DNA from: Amphibalanus amphitrite
Taxonomy: Eukaryota > Arthropoda > Thecostraca > Balanomorpha > Balanidae
Length of the DNA: 64,000 nt
Direction: 5' to 3'
Assembly: GCF_019059575.1 (NCBI RefSeq)
Contig: NW_024882980.1
Location: forward strand, 1 to 64,000
Shown: one piece after another, positions 52,701-61,560 of the stretch
How the letters are laid out: every line of letters begins with the position of its first letter
Position numbering within the stretch: position 1 is the first letter of the stretch
The notes under the pieces: model-generated
The model's input: the letters and a program-made list of their open reading frames with translations, nothing else
Told to the model about the DNA's origin: nothing
Databases searched by the model: none
Translations under genes and position numbers: made by a program

Positions 52701-55700
52701 TGCCCCCGGCAGTAAACGGCTAATGGGGAGTGCGACTTAGCCGTGGCTCGAGCTGCGAGCAGTCCTCTGTAGATGGCACTTCTGTTTCGCCCTCCGAATG
52801 CGTTCGAGAGAACCGTTGAGAGCGGCGAAACAAACGACAATGTACAGTCCACAGCAGAAGTAATGTGGGGTTTCAGTCATGGGTATGTTCTGCTTCTGAA
52901 GCTTAGGAACGATTAGCCAGACTACAATGAAACTTTGAATGTAGCTTATATGTATCGTCACCCTTGCAGCTGCAACTCTAGCTATTGACATCTTCTTTTC
53001 GATCACTTCGCATTTAACAATCGCCAGTCAAAGCCAACCGTTGACATTGATAAAACCCTACATTACTTTAGCGGTGGGCTGTACATAGCAACAATCAACC
53101 CTGTGCTCAGTGCATATGTGGAGCCCATGTCACAGGTGATACGTATTCCAATAACATTTAATCAGATGGGAGGAACCTAGGTAATTATTATGCTGACAAT
53201 AATAAAGAATTTGGGTACTTCGATCTCAGTTCTAAATCGACAATTTCATTTAATAAATTTTCGGCCATGAATAAAATAAAACACAAATCACTTGCTTCCA
53301 GATTCAACCAAAAGTTTTTTTTTTTGGAATTTGGAACGAACTGTCGAACTTTTTTGTACATTTTGCGACTTTTAGCGCTAGTCAAGACCTATGCCCCCCT
53401 CCCCCCGCCAAAAAAAAAAACGAAAAAAACCGCACGGTTTCATCCGATGGCGTGAACGGCGTAAAACTCTCCACTTCATCACCTCATATGATGTAACAAT
53501 CGCTGCACGCTGACCTATGACCTCAGCCACAGCAGAGCCAGGTGACCTGGCGGCGGGCTGCCGGGTCTGTGGGGGCTGCGTCACCCGTGTTACCAGCACC
53601 AGGCGGCCGCCCCGTGCCGCCCAGCCGTCCGTCAATTCGCCACGCGGCACCCGGTCGGCGTTATGGCCGCACTTAACTCGGCTTACCCGGCTTTATGATT
53701 GAACTAATGAAACGGGGCGCCGTCTCTGCAGTCTCCACAGAGCCGTTATCAGGTTCGACTGCACGGCATCTGTTTGGTAACGATCCAGCGCCTGTCTGTC
53801 TCTGTTCGTGTGTCTGTTTGTCTCGCCGGTCGGCCGGGCAGGGCAGCAGGGTGCGGTTACGGCAGCACGTGTTGCCAGCGCAGCTGTGCGCTATCCGAGA
53901 TCACCTGAGGCCCATGGTAATCTGCAGGTCTGCAGGCGCTCTCGCCTCTCGCAAGCCAGGCGGCCGAGGACAGCGCGCCGCTCCGCGTGGGGTACCGGTG
54001 ACGACTGACACCGGTATGCGCGACCAATGACTACGTACGAGGGCTATAAATCGTGACGAGGTGGTATGCCTTGAATGGGTTTTGTTTCCATCCCTAGCTA
54101 TAACTCAAGGCTTAGACCTGTGTGCGAGAGATAGCAGACATCGACTTCGCTGTGTTAAGTTTGAAGGCAGAGAGGAACCGACTGGCTGACTTTTTCCTGT
54201 ATGGGTTGCGTCAGTGATATTTGTGCGTTTTATAGTTGTCCGTGCAGTGTGCATTGTGCCTTTCGCCCGGGACAAAAGTAATTTTTTACCTGCCTGCGGT
54301 GTAGTGCACTGTGTGTATGCAGCCAAGGATGTGATGCCCGTGATGGTCAGTTAAAGTAATTCAGTCAACGAAGCACGGTTTGACGATTGTCGAGCCCGTT
54401 GTGCACTTGATTTTGTCGCCGAAAGCACCTGTACCTTATTATATCGCCTTACCTGTGCAAACTGTGCATGGAAATTATATGCACATCTTTCTTCTACAGA
54501 CGGACACGCCAGAACTCATGTTACTTGGTAGCTATGATCCCAATTCCCAACCCTAAACGCGATTTATTTTCCACTCACCCCGGCACGGCCTTCGTTACTG
54601 GCTCAACAAGGGCCCCTCAGAAATTAATCCGTCATGCTCTTCTGCGGCGCTGGTCCGTCGCCATCTTCTGCGGCGCTGATAGGTCGTGTCTTCGGAGGGC
54701 GAAGGCCTCGGACGCCAGCAAGGATTTTGGCGCTCCATAAGGTTCATTATTGTATGCCTTATGATGGGCGCCAAAAGCCTTTCTGGCGCCCAATCGTGCC
54801 CCATACAGATGCTCGCTGACTGCTTGAATGTCGTACACCGCTTGGATGTCTTGCAAGATTACATACCATTCGTTCTGGAAGGTGTTACCTAAGAATCATT
54901 TTGATATTTAATCCTACAGCTTGTGATTGCGCGGACCGCGGTGACGTAACATTCGCTGCTGCCGGCTTTGTCACAATGCATTTATGTATTTCAAGTGATT
55001 GACCAAATATTTACCTACTTACGTACTGTCCTGCGTCACAGATGATGCTCATAAAGTGACAGTTCCTAGGTCTGATGAATGAAATGTCATGCGACGCAAT
55101 TGGAGTCTTCCTGAATAAAAGAGCATGGTAACATAGCAAAAATTGGATAAAGCCTTATATTGTTCCGACTAAGCTTTGATTTTATCAATTATTTGATAGC
55201 TAAGCAACATCAGCTATCGGTATGAATGAATGAATGAGTGAATCGACTCTATATAGATTTTCGCCAAGAAACATGGATCAAACCAAACAATTCGCTGAAA
55301 ACGCCCCAACACATTACATCATGCGAAATTCATCTTCCTTCAACACCGCGAGGCCTGCAGGAGAGCGGAGCTCCCGTCAGGCCCCCGGCACCCCTGCGGC
55401 AGTGCGTGACCCCGGGCCCCTCCTGGACGGGGAAGGGGCGGTAGCAGCGCCCCTCCGGGTCCGTTTACAGCCCAGTTTGATGGCGCAGCGGCGGCGGTGT
55501 GGCGGCGGGGGAGGCCGAGGCGCGCATGTGTGCCTTTATGCGCGGCAGGCGCGCGTGTGTGTGCTATGCAAGCTGCAGGCCCTGAGCTGTTTCACGGGAC
55601 TGATTTACGATCCAGGCTTCTGTCGAGTAGCTGACTCAGTCTCCAGTCTCCAGTTTGAGTCAGAGGACCACCGAGTCTGAGTCACAGGACCTCCAGGTCT

Positions 55701-58700
55701 GCCACAGGACCATCAGATCTGTCACAGGATCACCGAGGTCCGAGACTGAGCCACGGACCACCAAGTCTGTCACATGACAGCCGCCGTGACGAGCCATTCT
55801 TCGTAGTGTGGCCGACTGTCAAATGTCCCACGGCGACACGAACCGTCATTCTTACGCTTCATATCAACTAATCGACACCACATTTCCTTTTTGCGAGCCC
55901 AATTTGGTTCCATCACCAATACTGTCACATTCACGTCCAGTAGCTCCCGCCAAAACGGCCATCTCCCGCGCGCCGTCACCGCTTCATTGGAACCGACTTC
56001 GGGCAACAGTTGAAATGCGGCCGCCCCACACCGCCCTTTTCCGCTGAATCGGCGCTAAAGAACCGCTCAGATTTAGGAGCGGCGGCTAATCAAGTCATTC
56101 GACGAGCGTACGTCGCAGTTATGAACGACTGTGGCCGGCTGGCGACAAAAGTGGCGCCGTCGAGACGATCGTAGCGCGCGCCACAAAGGAGGCCGCGGCC
56201 CCGGGCGCGGGAGGGGCGGCATGCTAGCAGCGACTGGGGGCGGGGGGGGGGGGGGGGGAGAAGCGACGTGCCGACCGCCGCCGCAGCCGCCGAGATATCG
56301 CACCGGAACCGTTCTAATGGCCTATGGACGCATAAATTCGGCGTCCGGCGGCCTGTCGACACGCGCGGCGGGCGGCTGAGACGCGCGCTGCAGCCGGCAG
56401 GCCCCCTCTGCATCCCTGCAGCCCCGTGTGAGCCGACCGGGCTCGAACCACGCCCGGGAGGCGGCTCACGCGCCGGCCAAACAATGGAGAGCGCCGAGAG
56501 ACCGGCGAGTTATGGACCGGGCGATAATCACGTACACACAGCTGATTAGGCGCAGAGCGCGTCAGCAGCTTCCCAGCAGGAGGTGGGTGGTGGAAGGTGG
56601 ACGGTGGACGGTGGACGGGGGGCGGTGGACGGTGGACACTCGCGCCAAATTAGAAATTATCGTCTAAAACTGTTGCTGAAGCTCCCATGATCTCTCAAAT
56701 GACATATAAATCGTATAATGTATAGGAAGTCGCGTATTTGCAGATAATCGAAAGAAACCTGACTAGTGCGCTATTTGTAAAACAGTACCGCATCGCTGTG
56801 GATACTGAATAAGTTACAATTCCCTAAACAGTTCTCTTTCTTGGTTTTTAATTTGGCATCCCTCGTTGAAACTTCAACCGTTCTCTCTATCTGATGCTTT
56901 TACTGACAGATTAGTCCTACAAATTGCCTGTTTCCCATTAACTTTACCACCATTCGGGCTGACTGAGGGCTTCCACCGCTGATCCGTTGGCCTACCGAGG
57001 CTAGTCCCGTCGGCATATCACCTTTGTTCGCCGAAAACTCTCGGCTGAGATCGACAGCGGGCAATGCAGCCCTCCCCGGCTGGGGAGCGGCACACGGGGG
57101 TCGGTTAGCAGGCATTTGGAGGCGGCTCGGGCGCGCCGGTGCCGCCGCCGCGAGTTACTACCTTCGGCTCGACCCTCCACTCACCAGTTAAAGCAAATGG
57201 AACAGAAGCCCTGGATCTTCGGCCGATCTTTGCAAAATTGAATGAATAAAACAGAGTGGCTGGACTGCCGGGGATCGCCGCCCGGAAGCCGACAGACGCC
57301 AGTTATCCCAGGTCATATATCCGAATCGGCATAGGTGGACAGAACGGGCTCATTCGCAGAAGTACGTATGGGACTTCCATGATGTGATGTGTGGCAGACG
57401 TGCTGCCCGGACGCTGTCAAAGAACAAAGGAAAACACTGAGCCTGGCTGGACGTTTTAGGGAGCCTAGAGGATCAAGCAACAAATTAGTATCGCCAAGCC
57501 TAGCTATCATTTCATTCGGACATACGGAACCTGGGAAGAATGAAACGGAATATCACCATACGATAACTCAAAGGCTCTTTGTTAGCTTCAACCCACGTAA
57601 CTCAGGTATCAAGAGGAATATGTAATGCGCATTCGTGTGTAATGCTTAAATGCATTCATTAATGTGCATTTATTGATGTGTTCATTGACATTCATACGTA
57701 TGCATTTACTATAAACGGAAACAGCTTATTTAACGAGACCGTTTTTAACGGTGAGCGAGGTGCACTAAGCAGACATTAAATCAATCATGAATTTGAACCT
57801 ACGCTCCCCATATCGCTTACGTATTCATCACAAAATAAAACGTTTTATTTTAGTGATTCATGTCCAATTACCAAGTGAAATAATGTGATGTGGATTACAA
57901 TCTAGTATGCACACCAGCACCTGACCTACCCATGCCAGCAATATCAGGCAACGAAGGCTGAAATAGTCAAACACAGGGAGGAAGTTCATATAGTTACATA
58001 CCACACCGGAAGGTATGTTCCTATCTCGTGCACGGCACGGCAATATAAACAACAAATTGCAGCCCACCTAGGCGGATAGCATAGCAGCAAAACAAACGAC
58101 AAACAGGGGGCATAAAGCTCATTTTTCCTGACACGCCAGCTGGGCGGCGGCAGCTGGGTCTGCCGACCCGCCGATGAAGGGGGCGCGCGCCAGCTGTCGC
58201 AGCCATTGAAGCTCTCCGCTGCATGGTGCAGCGGAGGATAGCGCCCCTCCCCTCCGTGCCGGCCGGATAGGACGGTCCCTCAGAGGGCAGCCCGGGGCCC
58301 GTCATGAGCGGCTGTTTGATGGTGCTGGTTCGGCCACGTGGTGGCTGCACGCTGTGCCGGCGTCACCTGTCCCCCACTGCCACCTGGCTCTAGCTGCACG
58401 ATCAGGGCGGCTGATCTACCGGCACAGCAGCCGAGCTCAGAGCATGGCGCGAGCCGCGGACCGGCGCGGTGCAACGGGGATTATTTGGTACCGGGAACCG
58501 GCGAGTGAACAATGTCATAAAGGTTTTGCTCCCTCTGTAAGAAAAAGTCTGTCGTCTGATTTCTACCGCGGACACACACACATTTCAGCAGATCCAATTG
58601 CATGGTTAGTCTTACTCACAAGTACCTGTTAGCTTCATTTAGTTCACCATTACCTATTGTATGTGAATTATCTACACATTGAGCCATGCCGATGCGTGTT

Positions 58701-59763
58701 GAAGTGTGACTCGAACACTTTTAGTCAATTGTTTAATGCAGGCTATCGGCTGAGTCACCAATGGAATATTATTAGCGATGACTTATTTCTTGAACCCCAT
58801 GACTCTGTCGTCATATTCGTTGTCCAGTGCCTTGGCCCTGTTTCCGGACCGGACGATCGCTGATGTGAAGGTATGTAGACTATCGAGTGTCAGCAATTAT
58901 CACGGGGCTCCGTCTGAGCTCGTCAGGACTGCCGTCTGAGCTGCCAGCGTCATTGGTGACAGGGATTTTTTAACGTAAATGTCATTTTAACAAGTTGCCA
59001 TTTTTAGTCGTAATGTGGCAATAAAGGAAATTCAAAATACTCGAATGCAACAAAGGAACAATTAAAAAGCATCTCTCGCATATGCAGCCCTTCGTTTGCA
59101 GCTTTGCCTATGCAGCACATACATCAATATGCTAATTAGCAGCAAAACACAGCTGCAACCAGATGTTCATTGTAATAAACGCTGGCGGTGCGAGATATCA
59201 ACAGGCAGCTGAGACCATAGAAACTATAAATTTTGCAGAACTATATGGACGCTATTTATAGAACCACAGGTGTTATTTGGCGGGGCTAGAGCCCCAATTA
59301 CAAATTTGATCTCATAACCCAAGCCCTGTAACCATGCCTGGTAAGAATATTTCTTTTTTTAATTTCGACATTAACATAGTTATATTACATCAATAGTTAC
59401 ACCTGAAAAGTCCCACCTGAGCTATATGTTGAATCTGATTCTGTGATTGGTGGTCATCCCCTCAAACGGTGACATTTTTACTCGATTTTGACACGCTCCG
59501 TAAAAATGGAATCACTTCGAGTAGCTGGGCCCACCCTTCGAGCTGAGTCCGGAGTCCCACCGACTCACCTGTGCTCTTGCACTCGTGGCAGTTGGTCTCG
59601 TCCTCTCGGCCTTCACAGTCGTTGACGCCGTCACAGATCTGATTATGTGGCACGGGACGCCGGTCGGCGCCCTCGCAGAAGAACTGCTCGCCGCCCACGT
59701 GAGTGATGTTAGAGGAGGTCGACAGCGAGCTGTAGGAACCCTCTGCGGTCGGCAGCTGCCAGT
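27015..59763 (-). CDS. LDL-receptor class A repeat protein, partial gene (four exons)
   Basis: Four minus-strand exons (59569-59763, 38486-38657, 31910-32155, 27015-27084) have acceptors and donors whose phases fit in series (1 to 1, 2 to 2, 2 to 2). Joining them completes class A modules that are broken at the introns: ECKST|GWRC, NAEER|CDC and EQFRR|CNG. The product has five consecutive modules with Ca-binding acidic ends (DGSDE, DGSDE, HGEDE, GGEDE). Such modules bind ligands or lipoproteins outside the cell. Perlecan/trol, LRP-type receptors and multi-LDLa proteases all remain possible. No EGF, propeller, protease or membrane segment was found here. The gene is incomplete at both ends and its first intron is 20.9 kb, mostly transposons. 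Confidence 0.85.
27840..28065. repeat. Degenerate fragment related to the right end of the TTAA element at 42-50 kb
   Basis: Its order of motifs (catgg, gtcaaaggtca-like, gggtcagggtcat, ttgatcaa, tactgaaagttt, ttacgcgagttattcg) follows 49770-49965 closely, with many substitutions. A (ggtc)n expansion lies at 28008-28022. The G-run hairpin and TIR are missing, so only the interior survives. It lies in the intron between LDLa exons C and D. Confidence 0.75.
28613..28717. repeat. (GA)n microsatellite ending in a G run
   Basis: Imperfect GA units become regular from 28633 and end in about 10 Gs. They lie in the intron between LDLa exons C and D. Confidence 0.95.
31910..32155 (-). CDS. LDLa-protein exon C
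   Basis: A 246-bp exon. The acceptor is tgtccgcag (phase 2) and the donor is AGAAG|GTGGGC (phase 2). It completes the module begun in exon B (CDCHPVCSDGSDEWNC), encodes a whole module (SCRPHEFSCTLSGPPRLC...CDGHMDCPHGEDEKIC), and starts another (CRHGAFHCRSDVCIEQFRR). The usual Asp-Gly after the fourth Cys is replaced by Asp-Cys in the first module, leaving an extra cysteine. Confidence 0.88.
33016..33507. mobile_element. TTAA-flanked MITE, 492 bp
   Basis: TTAA occurs at 33012-33015 and 33508-33511. The ends are inverted AGGGACTATCCCAC sequences extending loosely into a TTTAA motif. The interior has no ORF. TTAA with AGGG ends could be Kolobok or piggyBac-type. It lacks the G-run hairpins of the other TTAA elements here. 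Confidence 0.8.
33640..34600 (-). mobile_element. 5'-truncated LINE (CR1/jockey-like) 3' fragment
   Basis: On the minus strand the element ends with an (ATACA)-like short repeat tail at 33640-33670, the usual 3' end of CR1/L2-like LINEs. It starts abruptly within the reverse transcriptase, about where ALSDWFAANG begins. Only the last third of ORF2 is present, as expected from incomplete reverse transcription. Confidence 0.8.
33834..34676 (-). CDS. LINE ORF2 C-terminal fragment (reverse transcriptase end)
   Basis: An open frame of 280 codons, intact over the region it covers. Residues about 35-55 (LSDWFAANGLKVNATKTELI) are the late RT palm motif. NLGVTFDSYLTWDDHV follows, then the thumb-like VRYCLPVYGNCSKGNL and the C-terminal YNALPSDFPDMSTNKFKSSL typical of non-LTR RT proteins. 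The YADD active site is absent (upstream of the truncation), so the product cannot polymerise. Residues 1-34 show no family resemblance and are probably flank. Confidence 0.85.
   Translation of the reverse strand: MDHFVIDLLLQLCRNAVVSMLSQEWQKRGCRGAALSDWFAANGLKVNATKTELIAFGSRQSMRNLPDINVRFRDAVLKPCQKVKNLGVTFDSYLTWDDHVAAIVGKCFGALIGLSQVRHYIPEETIVTLVTALVLSHVRYCLPVYGNCSKGNLARLDKVINFAARVVSGRRKYDHVADVRDALGWLSAGDLSSYDTLVLLHKVIRTGEPADIAAMFRRNEEMRERATRRDSRLWLPGIHTEAGRRRFSYRAAMQYNALPSDFPDMSTNKFKSSLKRRFQH
36153..37346. mobile_element. piggyBac-like element, 1.19 kb, second copy of the 845-2021 family
   Basis: The ends read CCCGCGCCCCGCTGGG inward from both sides and are flanked by TTAG and CTAG, a decayed TTAA. 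Subterminal hairpins lie at 36166-36191 and 37275-37306. Internal blocks shared with 845-2021 include ctttcagtacctta, tgacgtcatgttcg, accggaatatatgt and repeated tgacctgacct. No ORF of transposase size. It is nested in the larger element 36095-38422. Confidence 0.85.
37581..38319. mobile_element. hAT-like element filled with a ~20-bp minisatellite
   Basis: The left end is CAGTGGCGAATCCCGGGG and the right end, read inward, is TAGGGGCGGATTCGGG. GTACTAAT flanks both sides (37573-37580 and 38320-38327), a perfect 8-bp duplication typical of hAT. The interior, 37640-38160, is about 25 copies of a GGCCTGTCAGGGGCACCACA-type unit. There is no transposase. Confidence 0.85.
38486..38657 (-). CDS. LDLa-protein exon B
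   Basis: A 172-bp exon. The acceptor gccggcag is poor in pyrimidines but gives the right phase (1), joining ECKST to GWRCLTSHECVSALNKCDGV...CPDGSDEDRRDC to make a six-Cys module. It then starts the next module (CHGKNRFKCANGICVNAEER) and splits it at the donor GAGAG|GTAGGG, phase 2. The frame is open upstream of the acceptor to an in-frame TAG, so a longer exon (up to about 38724) is the alternative, but it would add an extra cysteine. Confidence 0.82.
39867..42340. mobile_element. hAT-like 2.5-kb element carrying several minisatellite arrays
   Basis: The left end is CAGGCGCGCACACAGG and the right end, read inward, is CGCAAGGGCGCACACAAGG. ATTTACTG (39859-39866) and ATTTACTC (42341-42348) match at 7 of 8 positions. 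Inside, arrays change unit by zone: gaggcgctggtg-type about 40370-40860, caggggcccc-type about 41040-41220, and a tgagggccctttgaggcc-type 20-30-bp unit about 41280-42190. Reading frames across the arrays are open but low-complexity. No transposase is visible. Confidence 0.75.
42632..43045 (+). repeat. 5' LTR of the BEL/Pao element
   Basis: A 414-bp LTR with TG...CA ends and an AATAAA signal at 42921-42926. The segment 42985-43015 is TATA-rich. No obvious tRNA primer site starting TGG follows the LTR directly. The nearest TGG-initial candidate, about 43171, is 125 bases away and cannot be assigned. Confidence 0.95.
43265..48853 (+). CDS. BEL/Pao Gag-Pol polyprotein (1862 aa)
   Basis: One uninterrupted ORF. 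Residues about 4-38 resemble a SAP DNA-binding helix pair (VKDLKRELKARGLSCQGNKE). Residues 60-120 are a charged coiled coil. About 205-350 is the DUF1759-type Gag region. CCHC knuckles lie at about 429 and 463, with a further Cys/His cluster at about 481. The aspartic protease has DSG at about 575. The reverse transcriptase runs from about 880, with YVDD at 993-996. An RNase H-like region has FVDAS near 1176 and WTDS near 1256. An integrase HHCC zinc domain spans about 1501-1539. The integrase core has Asp1572, Asp1634 and Glu1686. The C-terminal DUF5641-like domain covers about 1770-1862. Every catalytic motif looks intact, so the element may be autonomous. Confidence 0.96.
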   Translation: MLLNMNVKDLKRELKARGLSCQGNKEKLTLRLAEALEEHDNVEPNDSVSQAGTRATTSESLTLRQADEAAARAGLLARLKAVKEKQEIERQVAELKRKEELLDLEAKIAEVSAREQAIKCFQDQEMAGAAVNECNTSQGSHRCPVPTAESGVGGDKSTSAVVIDDQPATSSNRVSFARDDGASDNPEPDNRQLTQERERTASLMRLPIIEMKKFGGDVTEFAQFMKGFQLKIASKLDCAQEKLYYLEQHMTPGSKPHAIVTSCMYLENGYQEAIRMLNKRYGQPSHIASAFMDRINSFSTIKANDVEALDRFALLLLSCKNALGSSSHMMGDPRTMRSLTSKLPETMLNSWRRHADDIEERQGREVKFEDVVKFVGDEARIAANPTYGRLMYSRDNSAVLPSQGRAGSSSVRRTRPVVAAAQTQNQAACVFCDVIGHVTADCEQLRATQPEQRKAFAMSRSLCFSCLRQGHMSADCRRRAECRICKRRHPTAMHLGRPQRENRDQGRHELAIQSRGHETGPPRETVQPPQERTGTTGATVCGTAGAENSDRPTLPLVPVIVCNGNIKIKTFAFLDSGSTHSFATESLMDQLGIKQQPSRHLTITTVAQEDISIPTREVEGLHITDLCGDNKMDLPKLFSMENIPADPSDYPKTDDVRRWDHLRYLELPEPEISEVGLLLGANAFLAMEPVRVIPSVDGSPYAVLTRFGWVVSGLDSPSRKSHTTVCRAAVKDERASIEEMVRNMYDSEYEEKLHCTRRGLSVEDKEWVQKIESSMEMQEGHYSAVLPTKTPEEKMPANVKMAENRLEHLRSRLRKDAKLAEDYKGFMEEMINKGYAEEVPEEEQRRADGRVWYLPHHAVYHPTKPDKIRVVFDCAARYNGVSLNDMLLTGPDQTNSLVDVLLRFRLERVAVTADVEGMFNQVKVDGADRDLIRFLWFENGDISGRARHYRMTVHLFGATSSPSVACYALRKTAADAGDDFSQECVTTVNENFYVDDVLRSVPTDEEAITLANELKDLCKRGGFNLTKFASNSPAVVEAIENEDRSTEMKKWSGLWDELPTERVLGVIWHPEHDLLKLSPQIKSAKVKTCSRRGLLSMVSSVYDPLGMAEPTVIQGRRLLQELTRKQMDWDTELEEEDKLAWNGWLSTLEGLDSLSIPRCIMPRDFGSITTCQIHTFVDASEAAYGAVSYIRLANASGAVQVSFLKGKAHLAPLKMVTIPRLELMAAVTGVRLSALILGALKIQLERLSVEVEEFFWTDSTTVLRYINNRKTRFHTFVANRLAIIHDGSHPAQWRHVPSSQNPADDVSRGTQSDRWLTGPEYLWKNETQWPETPQALQDTTDDLEVKKMTVCAAKAYDATQEDDLQNPLLKLTAHYSDRHRLLRAVAWILKVKQELIRRSKEEGVTTQRKTILLETQDIREAERAIMMSVQSAAFPEEVVALNSGKDIRATSKLSKLSPFLEDGIIRVGGRLQHSALEYDAKHPVILPSHASYVKLLVDDVHRRTGHAGRQHVLAELRKRFWILKSTSAVKRVLKSCFTCKRLRAKTEKQKMANLPGDRITAGERPFTRTGVDYFGPFYVSQGRGQVKRYGVIFTCLSVRCIHIEVAEDLSSDSFICALKRFVARRGNVKTLRSDRATNFVGAHRELREELKRLEEKEEWVAKEMLANDIDWKFNTPGASHHGGAWERMIRTVRRILDTMLHAKTLKNETLQTFLCEAEAIVNSRPLVSPSSDPLDAPPLTPNDILLLGASSGTTPLNVFSASDNDKRKMWKQATYMADVFWKRWRREYVPLLQQRSTSTATARQNLAVGDLVLMVDDSVPRGQWPIGRVESVKMSKDGLVRSVTLNIRGVTVQRPITKLVKM
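48929..48938 (+). promoter_or_regulatory. Polypurine tract of the BEL/Pao element
   Basis: aaggggaggg lies directly against the 3' LTR, where plus-strand DNA synthesis is primed in LTR retroelements. Confidence 0.85.
48939..49352 (+). repeat. 3' LTR of the BEL/Pao element
   Basis: A 414-bp direct copy of 42632-43045 with no difference found by eye. It is preceded by the polypurine tract aaggggaggg. AATAAA is at 49228-49233 and GTGTA follows it. Confidence 0.95.
50010..59568. other. Intron of the LDLa gene without recognised elements
   Basis: The right half of the 20.9-kb intron between exons A and B. It has alternating GC-rich patches (52.5-52.7, 53.5-54.0, 55.4-56.6 and 58.1-58.5 kb) and AT-rich DNA. 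The patches give open frames with no domain, splice phase or repeat pattern of a gene. An inverted ggcgc(t/c)..ataagg repeat lies at about 54729-54772. Confidence 0.5.
55650..55785. repeat. Short degenerate tandem repeat, ~26-bp unit
   Basis: About five units of the type GTCTGTCACAGGACCACC. A similar small (GGTGGAC)n run is at 56583-56637. Both lie in the large intron between LDLa exons A and B. Confidence 0.6.
59569..59763 (-). CDS. LDLa-protein exon A
   Basis: A 195-bp exon, phase 1 at both ends. The acceptor is tctatttcag and the donor is CACAG|GTGAGT. It encodes a Ser/Thr-rich lead (about 25 residues with one Asn-X-Thr site), then a reduced class A module GGEQFFCEGADRRPVPHNQI...CDGVNDCEGREDETNC. 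That module has only four of the usual six cysteines and lacks the first and third. The exon then ends with HECKST, which supplies the first Cys of the next module. Confidence 0.85.
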
Positions 59764-59970
59764 CTGAAATAGAAGACAGGTCCGAGTCAGCGAAACGGAG
59801 AGGGGCGAAACGAATACCGCTGCAAGGTGGCGACGCTCTGTGCCGAGCAGCAGCAATAGAAATGCTACATGCACATCAACATAGTGTAATAATGTGAATA
59901 GGTAATAATCATTTGCTCAGGCTCAGGCCTGATAGCTTGGAAAATAGCTCGAAATTAAAGAGGGTATGGC

Positions 59971-60325
59971 CAGTGGCGGATCCAGGATTTTCACTGGGGA
60001 GGGGCTGCAGGTCATAATTGGGCGCCACGCCCCGGATGGGCGCCATAGTCGCATCGTATTGGCGCTGAAATATTGGCGCCCAGTGGCCCTGACAAGAGGC
60101 GCCCAGGATCAGTATGTACAGTGACACCACACGATTGGAAATATCGGTGCGGAGCGTACTGAAACGACGTTATTCGACTGATTTTTGCATCCTAGTCCTA
60201 GTATGCGGCACTCCGATGAGTTGCGAATTGAAAATTGGCGCCACTGCGCCTTCGGCGCAGTGGCGCCAGTTTTCCTTGGGTGGGGGCTGCCAGCCCCCGC
60301 AGCCCCCCCCCTGGATCCGCCACTG
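59971..60325. mobile_element. hAT MITE, 355 bp
   Basis: CAGTGGCGGATCC forms both ends as an inverted repeat. GGTATGGC flanks the element exactly (59963-59970 and 60326-60333), an 8-bp duplication. The interior contains ggcgcc-rich palindromes (60230-60270). It lies just upstream of LDLa exon A on that gene's strand, so it is in an intron or in 5' flank. Confidence 0.92.
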
Positions 60326-61369
60326 GGTATGGCTGAAGTTGTTGAAACTTGAAAGCATGAACATTATTTCGGTTCAAAATGTTGATATGAATAATGTTTG
60401 GGCGATCAAAGGCGTAGATTTATTTGAAACAGCTTAGCTAATACGTCATCTATATGTTTCCGAACATTCCGTCAAAATGCTCACCATAACCATGTGATTG
60501 AATTTTAAGTTTAACTAATTATGCTCGTAATTGGCTTATCGTGTAAGGAACAAGGGATAGAAATAAATACGATTCGAACTTAATAAGGTGCCCTGGAAGC
60601 TTCAGTTAAGCTTAATTAAATTCATAGATATTTACGTCAATGCGAATATGTTCTTATCAGGCATACCGCTTTAGCTACATGCTTCCGGTCCGGAGCTCGT
60701 CAACGTTTCTAGTCTCCCCCATGAACGTGATACGACCCGGTACGTCACTCCGGAGGAATGGGGCCCGGGGTGCTACTGGGGGTTGTTTTGAGCCTCTCTT
60801 CCTGTGCAGCCGAGGCTGAGCTCGCGGGCTGGCTGAGCTCAACACAACTGGGCCAGCAGCGCCGCCCCCACAAACTGCCAGCTCAGCGGTCACAGCGCTG
60901 GTCGGCGGCGGCGGCGGAGGAAGGGTCGAGGCGGCGGCGGCGGAGGAGCCGGTAGGTACTGGAAGGTAGGTATGAAGGACCTTACGCAGTCCGTGTCATC
61001 ATAGTATCAGCATTCAGCAAGGTGGTTCGGACACGGACACTGTAGTGTCAGCATAATGCTTTATTAATTGCTCATTATTTACTTGTCGGTTTATCTGACA
61101 ACCACAAAGAAGTGGGGCCTGGGCTTTACGACGGGACCGCTGGTCATCTGGCGGTTCTTCCCGGTGTTACTCACTCCGGTGGAGCTAACTTTGCCCTCCG
61201 CCAGTCCCTCCCGTGCACGGTGCCTGTGCACGGCGCTGCCCAGTTTGTGCAAAGGCAGCAGGTCGTTACTGGGACGTGGTGCCGAGCCAAACCCGGCGGC
61301 AGGGCTGTGGTCAGCGGCGGCCTGCTTCGCCAGGCATATTCTGTCTTAGAACAATGGGCAGGGGGCTCT

Positions 61370-61560
61370 GGGGTGGCGGACGGACCGGGTTGCCGTGGGG
61401 CTGAACCGTGGCATGGGCTGCCGTCACAGGTCTAAGACGGGGCCGGGGCTGCTGTCGCAGGGCTGAGGCGGGGTAGGGGCTGCCGTCACGGACCTAAGGT
61501 GCGGGACCGTGGCTGCCGTCGCAGGGCTAAGGCGGGGCGGCCATGGGCCCCTGACGCGGT
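61370..61560. repeat. GC-rich minisatellite, ~45-60-bp unit
   Basis: Three to four imperfect copies of ggctgccgtcgcagggctaa followed by ggcggggc-type spacers. No coding signal. Confidence 0.7.
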
